DNA of 64,000 nucleotides from an uncultured Lachnospiraceae bacterium (GTDB lineage Bacteria > Bacillota > Clostridia > Lachnospirales > Lachnospiraceae): contig CANOKL010000002.1 in NCBI GenBank assembly GCA_947566645.1, forward strand, positions 150,158 to 214,157, read 5' to 3'. Positions 24,304-32,658 of this stretch are shown here, piece by piece. Positions within the stretch are counted from its first letter, which is position 1, and the number at the start of each line of letters is the position of its first letter. Both the position numbers and the translations under genes were made by a program. Below the pieces are notes generated by a model. That model was not told the DNA's origin and did no database searches. It saw only the letters and a program-made list of their open reading frames with translations.

Positions 24304-27006
24304 TTAGGCTGTCGGATTATCCGGTGTCGGATTATCTGGTGTCGGATTATCCGGCGTTGGATTATCCGGTGTCGGATTGTCCGGTGTCGGATTATCCGGC
24401 GTTGGATTATCCGGTGTCGGAGTAGGTGTCGGAGTAGGTGTCGGAGTTGGAGTAGGTGTCGGCGTCGGGGTTGGCGTCGGAGTGGGATCCGGTTCTGGAT
24501 CTGGGTCATCACTGCCGTCGTCGTCACCGTCGTCGTCATCATCCGGCTTCTTCTTGTCATCATCCGGCTTCTTCTTGTCATCGTCCGGCTTTTTCTTATC
24601 GTCATCGTCCTCTTCGTCACCGACATCTTTTCCGTCAGCACCCTTTATACCATAATGTCCGGGACATGCGGTATTTGGTACAGAGCCTTTTGCAAAGTAC
24701 TCTGTAATTGTTGGGCATTTTCCAGCTACGGCAAGATGACCCGTGTACTTGCAGACCGTTTTCTTCTCAACAGAACTCGGCATCTTAAATTCCTTCTCCT
24801 CCAGATTCTCATGAATCTGGCTCATAACACTTCTCCACAGGGTAAGGTGGTATCCTGTGTCACTTAGAGCCTTATTGTCATCATAGCCGCCCCATACGGT
24901 ACAGATATAATAGGGAGTATATCCGGCGAACCACACGTCCTTATCCGAATTGTCTTCATTTGTTGAAGTACCGGTTTTTCCGGCTACGGGCATATTATTC
25001 AGCCGGGCCTGGGTTCCGGTACCGCTTTCCACTACAGTCTGCATTGCGCTTGTGAGCAGATAAGCTGTACTGTCCTGGAGAGCCTGATGGCTGTCCGGCG
25101 TTCCGTCTAAGAGAACATTGCCGTCATGATCAAGAACCTTTGAATATAAAGTGGGTCTGTTATAGACTCCCTCGTTTGCAATCGCAGCGAAAGCGCCGCA
25201 CATCTCATAATTATAGACACCGTCAACAATACCGCCCAGTGCAGTAGACTGTACAAGGTCAGATACCTCGCCGTATCCATCTATATACCGGCTCTTTACA
25301 AGTGTCGTAATTCCAAGGTCCTTACATGCATCGTACCCGACCTCCGGGGTGATCTCAGTGAACATCTTAACTGCGCATACGTTTGCAGAATCCTTAATTG
25401 CATTGCGGATAGTCATATCACCGCGGTAGCTTCCGCCCCACCAGTTTTTCACATACTGACCGCTGTCATATTTGAAAGGTTCGTCGCGGATCAGTGTTGC
25501 GAGGGTTTTCCCGCAGGAATCAAGGGCGGCTGCATATACAGCGAGGATCTTAAAGCAGGATCCGGGCTGTCTTGTAGAACCCTTGTAGGCGCGGTTCAGG
25601 GAGAGGCTTGTCTTTTTCTTGCCCCGTCCGCCGACCATGGCTTTTACTTCACCGGTATGCTGGTCCATGAGTGTAAGAGAAGCCTGAGGCTGTGGGGTAA
25701 TATTAATGACTTCGTCATACGTATCCCCGTCCTGGGCAATGGTAGACTTCCATTCCTTGATGGCCTTCTTTGCGGCATCCTTACTTGAGAAGACCAGTCC
25801 CTGCTTATCGCCGTGCTCTTCCTTCATATAATTCTTGATATTTCCGGACCCATAGTTTTCTATGGAGCCGTCAGCCCGGGTGACAGTCAGGGCGTAATCA
25901 AGACCATATTCCTTCAGGGCAGGATAATTCTCGTCATTATTCATCTCTTTATCACAGATCTTCTGCATCTTCAGATTCTGTGTAGAATAAATACTTAAGC
26001 CTCCGCTGTACACAGCGTTATAGGCCTGCGTCTCGGTAAAGCCGCACTGCTCCTGCAGATCCTCCATAACCTGGTCTGAGAGCGCATCTACAAAATAGCT
26101 GTAAGGGGTTGATTTTTCAGCGGCAGCATTCACCTTCTGAACCCTTGCGTACACATCATCCGCAACAGCCTCTTTATAGGCAGACTTGTCAATATAACCC
26201 TGCTCCAGCATCTTTTTCAGTACTTCATCCCGGCGGTCCTTATTGTCCTCCGGATTTGTCACCGGATTCAGGACAGCCGGACTCTGTGCAATACCCGCAA
26301 TGGTCGCACACTCAGACAGATTCAGCTCAGATACATCCTTGTTAAAATACCTCTTGGCCGCAGACTGCACGCCAAGTGCATTCTGTCCGAGATTAATTGT
26401 ATTCATATAGCTTTCAAGGATCTCGTCCTTACTCATCTGCTTTTCAATATCCAGCGCAAGGAACTGCTCCTGGATTTTACGCTTCAGCCTGTCATAGAAT
26501 GTCTTTTCCTCTGTAAACTGGGGGAAGATATTATTCTTAATCAGCTGCTGCGTCAGAGTACTTGCACCCTCAGAAAAGCTTCCGGAAGTAAGCCCCTTCA
26601 CGGCTGCACGGGCAATACCCTGTGGATCAATCCCGCTGTGACTGTAAAAACGTTCGTCCTCAATCGCAACAAAAGCATGCTGCATATCCACCGGAATCTC
26701 ATCAATCGTCCGGTAGATCCGGTTCGCCCCTTCATTCACAAACCGTCCGGTCTCCGTCTTATCATCGTCAGCATATACAATCGTAGTAAATCCTTTCGGT
26801 CCGACCTGAGATGGGGACACCTCAGGAGAATCATCAATAATATTCTTCACAAATAATCCGCCGCCAATTACACCGACTACCCCAATTACAATAATGCACA
26901 GGAGAAGAGCTTTAAACAACCGGAAACCAACACGTTTCCCCTGCATCGAAGCCTTGGAAGTAATCTGCTTCTGCCTCTGGGCGGCCTGCCTTTTACCATA
27001 ATTCAT
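24304..27006 (-). CDS. Class A penicillin-binding protein (PBP1-type)
   Basis: Bifunctional peptidoglycan polymerase with glycosyltransferase and transpeptidase activities, anchored by one N-terminal helix at about residues 29-53. The glycosyltransferase domain spans about 85-260 (catalytic Glu in FVAIEDERFYSH, then GASTLTQQLIKN). The transpeptidase domain spans about 400-740, with Ser483 and Lys486 in GSCFK, SAN near 540, and KTGTS near 673. The last 120 or so residues are low complexity: DDDKKKP repeats, then TP repeats, then about eight NPTPD units ending in TA. This is probably a wall-spanning tail. The protein has 900 residues from ATG 27004-27006, set by AAGGAGG nine bases upstream; a GTG six bases earlier is too close to it. 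Confidence 0.95.
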   Translation of the reverse strand: MNYGKRQAAQRQKQITSKASMQGKRVGFRLFKALLLCIIVIGVVGVIGGGLFVKNIIDDSPEVSPSQVGPKGFTTIVYADDDKTETGRFVNEGANRIYRTIDEIPVDMQHAFVAIEDERFYSHSGIDPQGIARAAVKGLTSGSFSEGASTLTQQLIKNNIFPQFTEEKTFYDRLKRKIQEQFLALDIEKQMSKDEILESYMNTINLGQNALGVQSAAKRYFNKDVSELNLSECATIAGIAQSPAVLNPVTNPEDNKDRRDEVLKKMLEQGYIDKSAYKEAVADDVYARVQKVNAAAEKSTPYSYFVDALSDQVMEDLQEQCGFTETQAYNAVYSGGLSIYSTQNLKMQKICDKEMNNDENYPALKEYGLDYALTVTRADGSIENYGSGNIKNYMKEEHGDKQGLVFSSKDAAKKAIKEWKSTIAQDGDTYDEVINITPQPQASLTLMDQHTGEVKAMVGGRGKKKTSLSLNRAYKGSTRQPGSCFKILAVYAAALDSCGKTLATLIRDEPFKYDSGQYVKNWWGGSYRGDMTIRNAIKDSANVCAVKMFTEITPEVGYDACKDLGITTLVKSRYIDGYGEVSDLVQSTALGGIVDGVYNYEMCGAFAAIANEGVYNRPTLYSKVLDHDGNVLLDGTPDSHQALQDSTAYLLTSAMQTVVESGTGTQARLNNMPVAGKTGTSTNEDNSDKDVWFAGYTPYYICTVWGGYDDNKALSDTGYHLTLWRSVMSQIHENLEEKEFKMPSSVEKKTVCKYTGHLAVAGKCPTITEYFAKGSVPNTACPGHYGIKGADGKDVGDEEDDDDKKKPDDDKKKPDDDKKKPDDDDDGDDDGSDDPDPEPDPTPTPTPTPTPTPTPTPTPTPTPTPDNPTPDNPTPDNPTPDNPTPDNPTPDNPTPDNPTA
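24306..24480. repeat. Tandem repeats encoding the PBP tail
   Basis: About eight imperfect 15-base units (consensus GGATTATCCGGTGTC on the plus strand) followed by units of GTCGGAGTAGGT and shorter ones, in the 3' end of the PBP gene. They encode NPTPD and TP repeats. Copy number is likely to vary between strains. Confidence 0.85.
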
Positions 27007-27017
27007 AAGCACCTGCC

Positions 27018-27039
27018 TCCTTTATACGAGGACATTATA
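27018..27039 (-). promoter_or_regulatory. Extended -10 promoter and ribosome site of the PBP gene
   Basis: On the minus strand TGTTATAAT (TGn plus TATAAT, complement of 27034-27039) lies about 28 bases before the start codon; the -35 region is weak (TTTATT). AAGGAGG follows nine bases from ATG. Confidence 0.55.
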
Positions 27040-27140
27040 ACAAATAAGAAGATTGAAATAAAGAAAAAAATGAAATCTTCATATTTTAGTAGGAAAATCT
27101 TAAGAAATTCGTTACAATAATATGTAGAATAGTTGTAGAG

Positions 27141-27190
27141 AGGAAAACATTATGCCAAAGGAAAACATTATGCCAAAGGAAAACATTATG
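27141..27190 (+). repeat. Triplicated ribosome-site/start-codon unit
   Basis: The 18-base unit AAGGAAAACATTATGCCA occurs in near-perfect tandem so that three in-frame ATG codons (27152, 27170, 27188) each have an AGGAAA purine tract eight bases upstream. It sits at the 5' end of yigZ. Confidence 0.85.
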
Positions 27191-27850
27191 TCGCAAGAAT
27201 CACGAACCGGATATAAAACAATCTATGAAAACGGAGAAGGAGAGGTCATAGAAAAAAAATCCCGTTTCATAGCCATCGCAGCTCCGGTACAGAGCGAAGA
27301 AGAAGCACTTGCCTTCCTGGAATCCATCCGCAAGAAGTACTGGGATGCAAGGCATCACTGCTATGCATACATTCTCGGTGAGAAAAAAGACATCAGGCGT
27401 ATGAGCGATGACGGCGAGCCAACCGGAACCGCAGGGAAACCTATCCTGGATCTGATCGAAGGAGGAGACCTGACCAATACCATCATTGTAGTAACCCGCT
27501 ACTTCGGAGGAACCCTCCTTGGAACAGGAGGACTGGCCCGCGCCTACTCATCCGCCGCCCGCGCCGCCCTTGCCGCTGCCGTCATCATAACAAAAATTCC
27601 AGGACAAAGTCTCCACATCACCACCGACTACACTGCCCTCGGAAAAATCCAGCACCTTCTGGCAGCCCGGGGAATCCACACCCTTGCCACCGACTACACC
27701 GACAAAGTATCACTGGAAATCCTCGCCCCCGCAGAAGAAATATCCACCATTACCACCGCACTCACCGAAGCCACCAACGCCAAAGCCGAAATCCACCCCG
27801 GCACCCCCCACTGGTACACCCAGATCAACAACCAGATTCACCTATTCTAA
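27152..27850 (+). CDS. yigZ: YigZ/IMPACT family (UPF0029) protein
   Basis: Conserved cytoplasmic protein of the YigZ/IMPACT family. The N-terminal domain has the family stretch KKSRFIAIAAPVQSEEEA and then YAYILGE and SDDGEPTGTAGKPIL (about 85-105). GGTLLGTGGLARAYSSA near 123-139 ends the first domain, and a C-terminal DUF1949-like domain follows. The molecular role is unsettled: a translation- or RNA-linked function is suspected because of homology to eukaryotic IMPACT, which regulates Gcn2. It has 232 residues from the first ATG. The second (27170) and third (27188) ATG, each with its own purine tract, would give 226 or 220 residues; the shortest is nearest to family length. The 3' half is unusually rich in A- and C-ending codons. 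Confidence 0.85.
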   Translation: MPKENIMPKENIMSQESRTGYKTIYENGEGEVIEKKSRFIAIAAPVQSEEEALAFLESIRKKYWDARHHCYAYILGEKKDIRRMSDDGEPTGTAGKPILDLIEGGDLTNTIIVVTRYFGGTLLGTGGLARAYSSAARAALAAAVIITKIPGQSLHITTDYTALGKIQHLLAARGIHTLATDYTDKVSLEILAPAEEISTITTALTEATNAKAEIHPGTPHWYTQINNQIHLF

Positions 27851-27868
27851 CCCCAAGGCCGAAGCCCC

Positions 27869-27960
27869 AGAAGCTTCCCTACCCCACAACGGAAGCTTCA
27901 AGAGTTTCTCCCATGAGAGGTTCCAGAAGTGTCCCACCCCACAACAGAAGCCCCTAGAAA
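27869..27960. repeat. Degenerate direct repeat downstream of yigZ
   Basis: CCAGAAG(C/T)...CCC(T/A)ACCCCACAAC(A/G)GAAGC occurs twice, beginning near 27869 and near 27924. It has no coding signature. Together with the inverted repeat that follows, it fills the 420-base gap between yigZ and hpf. Confidence 0.5.
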
Positions 27961-28007
27961 CTTCCGCATTCCACTCTCCATCCAGCGTACGAAGGGAAAA
28001 CAGGAGC

Positions 28008-28244
28008 AGCACCTCCACAGCCGGCGGGATGGCGTTCAGAAACGGCTGTAACAATTTGAGAATGAAAAGCGGCCCGGATATTGGACCACAGCCTGTATTA
28101 CAAATACAGGCTGTGAGGACAGGCTGAGGTGAGAATTTATCCAAAATTCTCACCGAATCTGTCCGGTGTCCAATATCCGGGCTGCTCTTTCATTCCACAA
28201 ATTGTCAGCCGTTTCTGCGCCATCCCGCCGGCTGTGGAGGTGCT
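28008..28244. repeat. 237-bp imperfect inverted repeat (hairpin element)
   Basis: Left arm from 28008 (AGCACCTCCACAGCCGGCGG) matches the reverse complement of the right arm ending at 28244, and pairing continues through about 80 bases per arm with small bulges (ATGGCG, GAAACGGCTG, ACAATTTG, GCCCGGATATTGG). The middle holds two further hairpins: ACAGCCTGTATT/AATACAGGCTGT (28089-28113) and GGTGAGAATTT/AAATTCTCACC (28128-28154). It lies between the convergent ends of yigZ and hpf. It carries no ORF. It may be a MITE-like element or a large bidirectional terminator or RNA. Confidence 0.85.
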
Positions 28245-28270
28245 ACTCCGTCCTCCTTCACACCCATCCC

Positions 28271-28804
28271 CTAAGAGAATTCCGGCTCAATCAACCCAAA
28301 GGTGCCGTCTTTTCTGCGGTACACCACGCATACTTCATCTGTCTCTGCATTACAGAATACAAAGAAGCTGTGTCCCAGAAGCTCCATCTGTACGCATGCG
28401 TCCTCGGGGAACATAGGCTTAATTCCGAACTTCTTCGACCGTACTATCTTAATATCCCCGTCATCATAAGCCTCTTCCGCCTCAAAGAGCTCCGCATTAA
28501 AATTATTACCCTCCTGATGTCTTGCAATCAGTTTGTTTTTATATTTTCTAAGCTGGCGTTCAATTACCTCCTCTACCAGGTCAATCGATACATACATATC
28601 CGTGCTTTCCTGCTCAGAGCGGATAATATTGCCCTTTACAGGAATCGTTACCTCAATCTTCTGGTGTTCCCTCTGCACACTTAAAGTTACATGGATTTCC
28701 GTGTCAGGAGTAAAATACCTTTCAAGTTTTCCAAGCTTGTGCTCTACAGTTTCTTTTAAGCTAGGTGTTACATCAATGTTCTTTCCTACGATGATAAATT
28801 TCAT
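28271..28804 (-). CDS. hpf: Ribosome hibernation promoting factor, long form
   Basis: Binds the 30S subunit and joins two 70S ribosomes into inactive 100S particles in stationary phase or stress. The 177 residues fall into the N-terminal ribosome-binding domain (1-100, starting MKFIIVGKNIDVTPSLKETV) and the C-terminal dimerisation domain (about 120-177, IVRSKKFGIKPMFPEDACVQ and VYRRKDGTFGLIEPE). That two-domain layout marks the long form. The start is ATG 28802-28804 with AAGGAG upstream; the frame is open 17 codons further, but those residues do not belong to the family. It is convergent with yigZ across a large inverted repeat. Confidence 0.95.
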   Translation of the reverse strand: MKFIIVGKNIDVTPSLKETVEHKLGKLERYFTPDTEIHVTLSVQREHQKIEVTIPVKGNIIRSEQESTDMYVSIDLVEEVIERQLRKYKNKLIARHQEGNNFNAELFEAEEAYDDGDIKIVRSKKFGIKPMFPEDACVQMELLGHSFFVFCNAETDEVCVVYRRKDGTFGLIEPEFS

Positions 28805-28931
28805 ATATGCCCAACTCCTTTTTATATATTTTTCAGAGAGAGTATAGTCTGACAACTTATTAACAGGCTACGAATCTATCTGATATATCCAGTATAGCAC
28901 GTTTGGACGCTAATGTATAGAACGGATTGCT

Positions 28932-29843
28932 TCAATTTTGGGAAAATTTGCTACCACGGCTTTTTTGCACTTTGCTGAATAAAAACGGATAGATCACAAG
29001 TACCCATAATACCAGTATAAAATATTCGAGAGCCTTTGCCAGAATGGAACTGCCTGTAAAAGAAGAAAGGGATGACTTAAGGAGCAGCGCGCAGGCAAGA
29101 CCTGCGGCAAGCTTTAAGAGCTGGCCCGGGAGGGAAAGGCCGCTGGGATCAAAATTCATATAGCTGCGTTCCACATAATATCCTGCGGCAAAGCCAAGAC
29201 CTGCACCGGAAGCTTTCAGGCAGTCTGCGGCATATCTTGCTTCCAGTGTGCCGTCCGTGTGCAGGATCAGCGCATAGGCACAGACAGCAAGAGAGAGTGC
29301 GGCAAGTACTCCTGAGATCAGCGCCGGACTGGTGCTTCCTGACAGCAGATAATCCTGGAAATGCCACAGAATCCAGGAAATCACAAGGGAAATCCCCATT
29401 GCCGTGAGTACGTCCTTCGGAGTATGGCATCCAAGATACATCCTGGAGAAGCCAATGAGGAGAAAGGAAAGGACACATAAAAGCTTTCCCCAGATACGTC
29501 TGCACTTAAGCGCCAGCGGAAAGAAGAGGCAGACAGCCCCCTGTGTGTGTCCGCTGGGAAAGGAGTACCCGGTTGCTCCGGGAACGGCGCTTTCTACTGC
29601 ATGAAATTCCGGGTCCAGAATCCAGGGCCTGGGGATGCGGAAAGTAATCTTCAGCGTCTGCACGCACAGACCGGCGGTAAAGTACGTAAAGCCCAGAAGA
29701 TAAGCAAAGCGCTTATCCACGCACCAGTAAAGGGCGCAGATAACCGCTATGAGGATGATTTCCTGTCCGAAATAGGTGATAAACTGCATACATTTGTCAA
29801 GAAAAGGGGTACGTATTCCCTCTAACATCCATAAAAATCTCAT
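28932..29843 (-). CDS. PAP2-family membrane phosphatase
   Basis: Integral membrane phosphatase, probably acting on a lipid phosphate such as undecaprenyl pyrophosphate or phosphatidic acid. The 303 residues have the three phosphatase motifs in order: KITFRIPRPW (about 65-74), SFPSGHTQ (about 93-100, with the His) and SRMYLGCHTPKDVL (about 133-146, with His and Asp). Around them are about seven hydrophobic segments; the C-terminal third is an extra membrane region. Its ATG (29841-29843) overlaps the typA stop by four bases (ATGA), which indicates translational coupling. The exact substrate cannot be told. Confidence 0.9.
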   Translation of the reverse strand: MRFLWMLEGIRTPFLDKCMQFITYFGQEIILIAVICALYWCVDKRFAYLLGFTYFTAGLCVQTLKITFRIPRPWILDPEFHAVESAVPGATGYSFPSGHTQGAVCLFFPLALKCRRIWGKLLCVLSFLLIGFSRMYLGCHTPKDVLTAMGISLVISWILWHFQDYLLSGSTSPALISGVLAALSLAVCAYALILHTDGTLEARYAADCLKASGAGLGFAAGYYVERSYMNFDPSGLSLPGQLLKLAAGLACALLLKSSLSSFTGSSILAKALEYFILVLWVLVIYPFLFSKVQKSRGSKFSQN

Positions 29844-31666
29844 GACCGGCTTCCTCGTTTCCGCATCTTAGGATCAAGAATCTTTTTACGGATTCTTAAG
29901 GATTTCGGGGTTACCTCTAACAGTTCATCTGTATCAATAAAATCCAGTGCCTCTTCAAGACTCAGAATCCTGGGCGTGGTCAGCCTGAGTGCTTCGTCCG
30001 CGCTGGAGGAACGGGTATTGGTAAGATGCTTTGTCTTGCAGATATTTACTTCAATGTCATCTGTCTTGGCATTTTCACCAATGACCATGCCAGAGTAAAC
30101 CTTTTCCCCAGGGCCGATAAACAGAGTTCCCCGCTCCTGGGCACTGAACAGTCCGTAGGTAACAGACTCTCCGGTCTCAAATGCAATCAGGGATCCCTGT
30201 TTGCGGTACTGGATATCGCCTTTGTAGGGCTCATAACCGTCAAATGCCGTATTCATGATCCCGTTTCCTTTCGTGTCTGTTAAGAATTCTCCGCGGTAGC
30301 CGATCAGGCCTCTTGCAGGGATCTTGAACTCCAGACGGGTATAGCCGCCGTTGGAAGTCCCCATGTTGGTAAGTTCCCCCTTGCGCTGGCTCAGCTTTTC
30401 AATGATGGTTCCCGTAAACTCATCCGGCACATCAATATAGGCGGCTTCCACAGGCTCTAAGAGTCTGCCCTTTTCATCTTTCCGATACAGTACCTCCGCT
30501 TTGCTGACAGCAAACTCATAGCCCTCCCTGCGCATATTTTCAATGAGGACAGACAGATGGAGTTCCCCGCGCCCGGATACCTTAAAGCTGTCTGTACTGT
30601 CAGATTCCTCCACCCGCAGGCTGACATCTGTATTGAGCTCCCGGAACAGACGGTCTCTTAAATGGCGTGAAGTGACATATTTTCCCTCAAGTCCTGCAAA
30701 GGGGCTGTCATTTACAATGAACTGCATGGCGATTGTTGGCTCGGAGATCTTCTGAAACGGTATTGCCGCCGGATTTTCCGGGGAACAGATGGTGTCTCCG
30801 ATGGAGATGTCCGCAATTCCGGAAATTGCCACAATAGAGCCAATTGTAGCTTCTTTTACGTCTATTTTGTTCAGCCCGTCAAATTCATATAACTTGCTGA
30901 TGCGTACCTTCTCCATCCGGTCCGGATCATGCTCGTTTACAACGACTGCATCCATACCGACCCGGATGGTACCATTATCCACCTTGCCGACTCCGATACG
31001 TCCCACATATTCATTATAATCAATGGTACTGATCAGCACCTGGGTGTCTGCATCCGGATCCCCTTCCGGAGCCGGGATGTAGTCAAGGATTGTCTCAAAA
31101 AGGGGCTTCATGTCACGCTCTTCCTCTGTGAGATCCAGGACTGCCACGCCAGATTTTGCAGAAGCATAGACAAAGGGGCAGTCCAGCTGTTCATCCGAAG
31201 CATCCAGGTCCATGAAGAGCTCCAGCACTTCGTCAATCACTTCATCAGGCCTTGCCTCAGGACGGTCAATCTTATTAATGCAGACAATAACCGGAAGACT
31301 AAGTTCCAGTGCTTTCCTGAGCACAAATTTTGTCTGGGGCATGGCTCCCTCAAAAGCATCCACCACAAGAATAACGCCATTTACCATCTTGAGGACACGC
31401 TCCACCTCTCCGCCAAAATCCGCATGCCCCGGGGTGTCAATGATATTAATCTTCGTTCCCTTATAGTAGACGGCAGTATTTTTAGAAAGAATGGTGATGC
31501 CGCGCTCCCGTTCAATATCATTGGAGTCCATAACACGCTCTTCCACTTCCTGATTCTCACGGAATACACCGCTTTGCTTCAGCAATTCGTCCACAAGAGT
31601 GGTCTTGCCGTGGTCAACATGGGCGATAATTGCTATATTACGTACATCTTCACGTTTCGTTTTCAT
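29840..31666 (-). CDS. typA: Translational GTPase TypA/BipA
   Basis: Ribosome-associated GTPase of the elongation-factor family linked to stress, low-temperature growth and 50S assembly. The 608 residues are full length. G1 is AHVDHGKTT at 15-23, G2 region ERERGITI near 53-60, G3 DTPGHADF near 77-84, G4 NKID near 131-134 and G5 YASAKSG near 165. Domain II, an EF-G-like domain (RPTI-type region near 310) and the BipA-specific C-terminal domain (about 480-608) follow. The start is ATG 31664-31666, with AAGGAAG upstream. It is divergent from the SSB-like gene and overlaps the PAP2 gene at its end. Confidence 0.97.
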   Translation of the reverse strand: MKTKREDVRNIAIIAHVDHGKTTLVDELLKQSGVFRENQEVEERVMDSNDIERERGITILSKNTAVYYKGTKINIIDTPGHADFGGEVERVLKMVNGVILVVDAFEGAMPQTKFVLRKALELSLPVIVCINKIDRPEARPDEVIDEVLELFMDLDASDEQLDCPFVYASAKSGVAVLDLTEEERDMKPLFETILDYIPAPEGDPDADTQVLISTIDYNEYVGRIGVGKVDNGTIRVGMDAVVVNEHDPDRMEKVRISKLYEFDGLNKIDVKEATIGSIVAISGIADISIGDTICSPENPAAIPFQKISEPTIAMQFIVNDSPFAGLEGKYVTSRHLRDRLFRELNTDVSLRVEESDSTDSFKVSGRGELHLSVLIENMRREGYEFAVSKAEVLYRKDEKGRLLEPVEAAYIDVPDEFTGTIIEKLSQRKGELTNMGTSNGGYTRLEFKIPARGLIGYRGEFLTDTKGNGIMNTAFDGYEPYKGDIQYRKQGSLIAFETGESVTYGLFSAQERGTLFIGPGEKVYSGMVIGENAKTDDIEVNICKTKHLTNTRSSSADEALRLTTPRILSLEEALDFIDTDELLEVTPKSLRIRKKILDPKMRKRGSRS

Positions 31667-31874
31667 GTAAATCTTCCTTTTCTTTTTTTGAATTCAGTGG
31701 TACAATAGGTTACTATAAAAAATACCTTTTGACGCTTACCTTATAACTTTAATAGTGTATCACAATTTTCAAAATTTACAAGATGTGAAAATAGTTGTTC
31801 TAAAAAAATGTATTTGCTCATAGACTAATTAATGACCATGAAATACGCTTCAGAGGAAGGGAGAATGTAAAATT

Positions 31875-32501
31875 ATGTCAGATAAGATTATTGAAAACAA
31901 CCAGGTAACAATTATGGGAGAAGTTGCTTCCGGATTCACGTTCAGCCATGAGGTATTCGGGGAAGGCTTCTACATGGTGGAGGTACGGGTACGGCGCCTG
32001 AGTAATTCTGAAGACAGGATTCCGCTCATGATATCCGAACGCCTGATTGACGTGTCACAGGACTATACGGGAGAATTCATTATGGCAAGCGGGCAGTTCC
32101 GCTCCTATAACCGGCACGATGAGCAAAAGAACCGGCTCGTATTATCCGTATTCGTAAGAGAAGTGTCGTTTATAGATGAGGAGCTGGACGGGGCGAAGAC
32201 GAACAGCATCTTTCTGGACGGCTATATCTGCAAGCTGCCGGTATACAGGAAGACGCCGCTTGGAAGGGAGATTGCGGATCTGCTGATGGCTGTCAACAGG
32301 CCTTACGGGAAGTCAGATTATATACCATGCATCTGCTGGGGCAGGAATGCAAGGTTTGCCTCTGCATTTGAGGTGGGCGAGCATGTGCAGATCTTTGGGA
32401 GAATTCAGAGCAGAACCTACATAAAGAAACTGACGGAGACAGAATCACAGGAGCGTACTGCCTATGAAGTATCAGTAAGCAAGCTTGAATGTATAGAATA
32501 G
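31875..32501 (+). CDS. Single-stranded DNA-binding (OB-fold) protein
   Basis: SSB-like protein of 208 residues. It has two OB-fold-like halves: about 8-95 (NNQVTIMGEVASGFTFSHEV) and about 105-205 (IFLDGYICKLPVYRKTPLG ... FGRIQSRTYIKK). The second resembles canonical SSB (GR.. and SR.YIKK). It lacks the acidic C-terminal tail tip (DDxPF) of replicative SSB, so it is probably an accessory single-strand-binding protein rather than the main one. It is a separate transcript: divergent from typA, then a promoter for dapA follows. The start is ATG 31875 with GAAGGGAG upstream. Confidence 0.75.
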   Translation: MSDKIIENNQVTIMGEVASGFTFSHEVFGEGFYMVEVRVRRLSNSEDRIPLMISERLIDVSQDYTGEFIMASGQFRSYNRHDEQKNRLVLSVFVREVSFIDEELDGAKTNSIFLDGYICKLPVYRKTPLGREIADLLMAVNRPYGKSDYIPCICWGRNARFASAFEVGEHVQIFGRIQSRTYIKKLTETESQERTAYEVSVSKLECIE

Positions 32502-32543
32502 TAACAGGGTAACAGTTCAGACCAGGAATTTGCCAGACTTTCA

Positions 32544-32572
32544 TTGACATCCCATCCTGTTAATGTTAATAT
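32544..32572 (+). promoter_or_regulatory. Sigma-A promoter for dapA
   Basis: Consensus TTGACA (32544-32549), 17-base spacer, TAATAT (32567-32572). The 86-base leader contains no recognisable lysine riboswitch. Confidence 0.85.
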
Positions 32573-32658
32573 TTTATTAGCTATTCAGCAGGCCTGCACA
32601 GGGCCTGCCCCGCAGTTACAGATTTTGATGAAAAGAAAAGCAGATCAGGAGGATGAAT

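Noticed and set aside
24292..24867. Plus-strand ORFs rich in Arg/Cys/Trp or Gly/Val repeats opposite the PBP tail
   Set aside because: They are the antisense frames of the tandem repeats that encode the Pro-Thr tail; no ribosome site and no known fold.
28008..28244. Insertion sequence or transposase remnant
   Set aside because: No transposase-like ORF on either strand; only the inverted repeat itself is visible.
28129..28684. Plus-strand ORFs over the inverted repeat and hpf
   Set aside because: They cross from the repeat into the hpf antisense strand and have no ribosome site or recognisable domain.
30929..31708. Plus-strand ORF of 259 codons opposite typA
   Set aside because: Antisense shadow of the highly conserved typA gene.
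32573..32658. Possible lysine riboswitch before dapA
   Set aside because: The leader is only about 80 bases and lacks the conserved multi-stem layout; no T-run or anti-terminator is visible.
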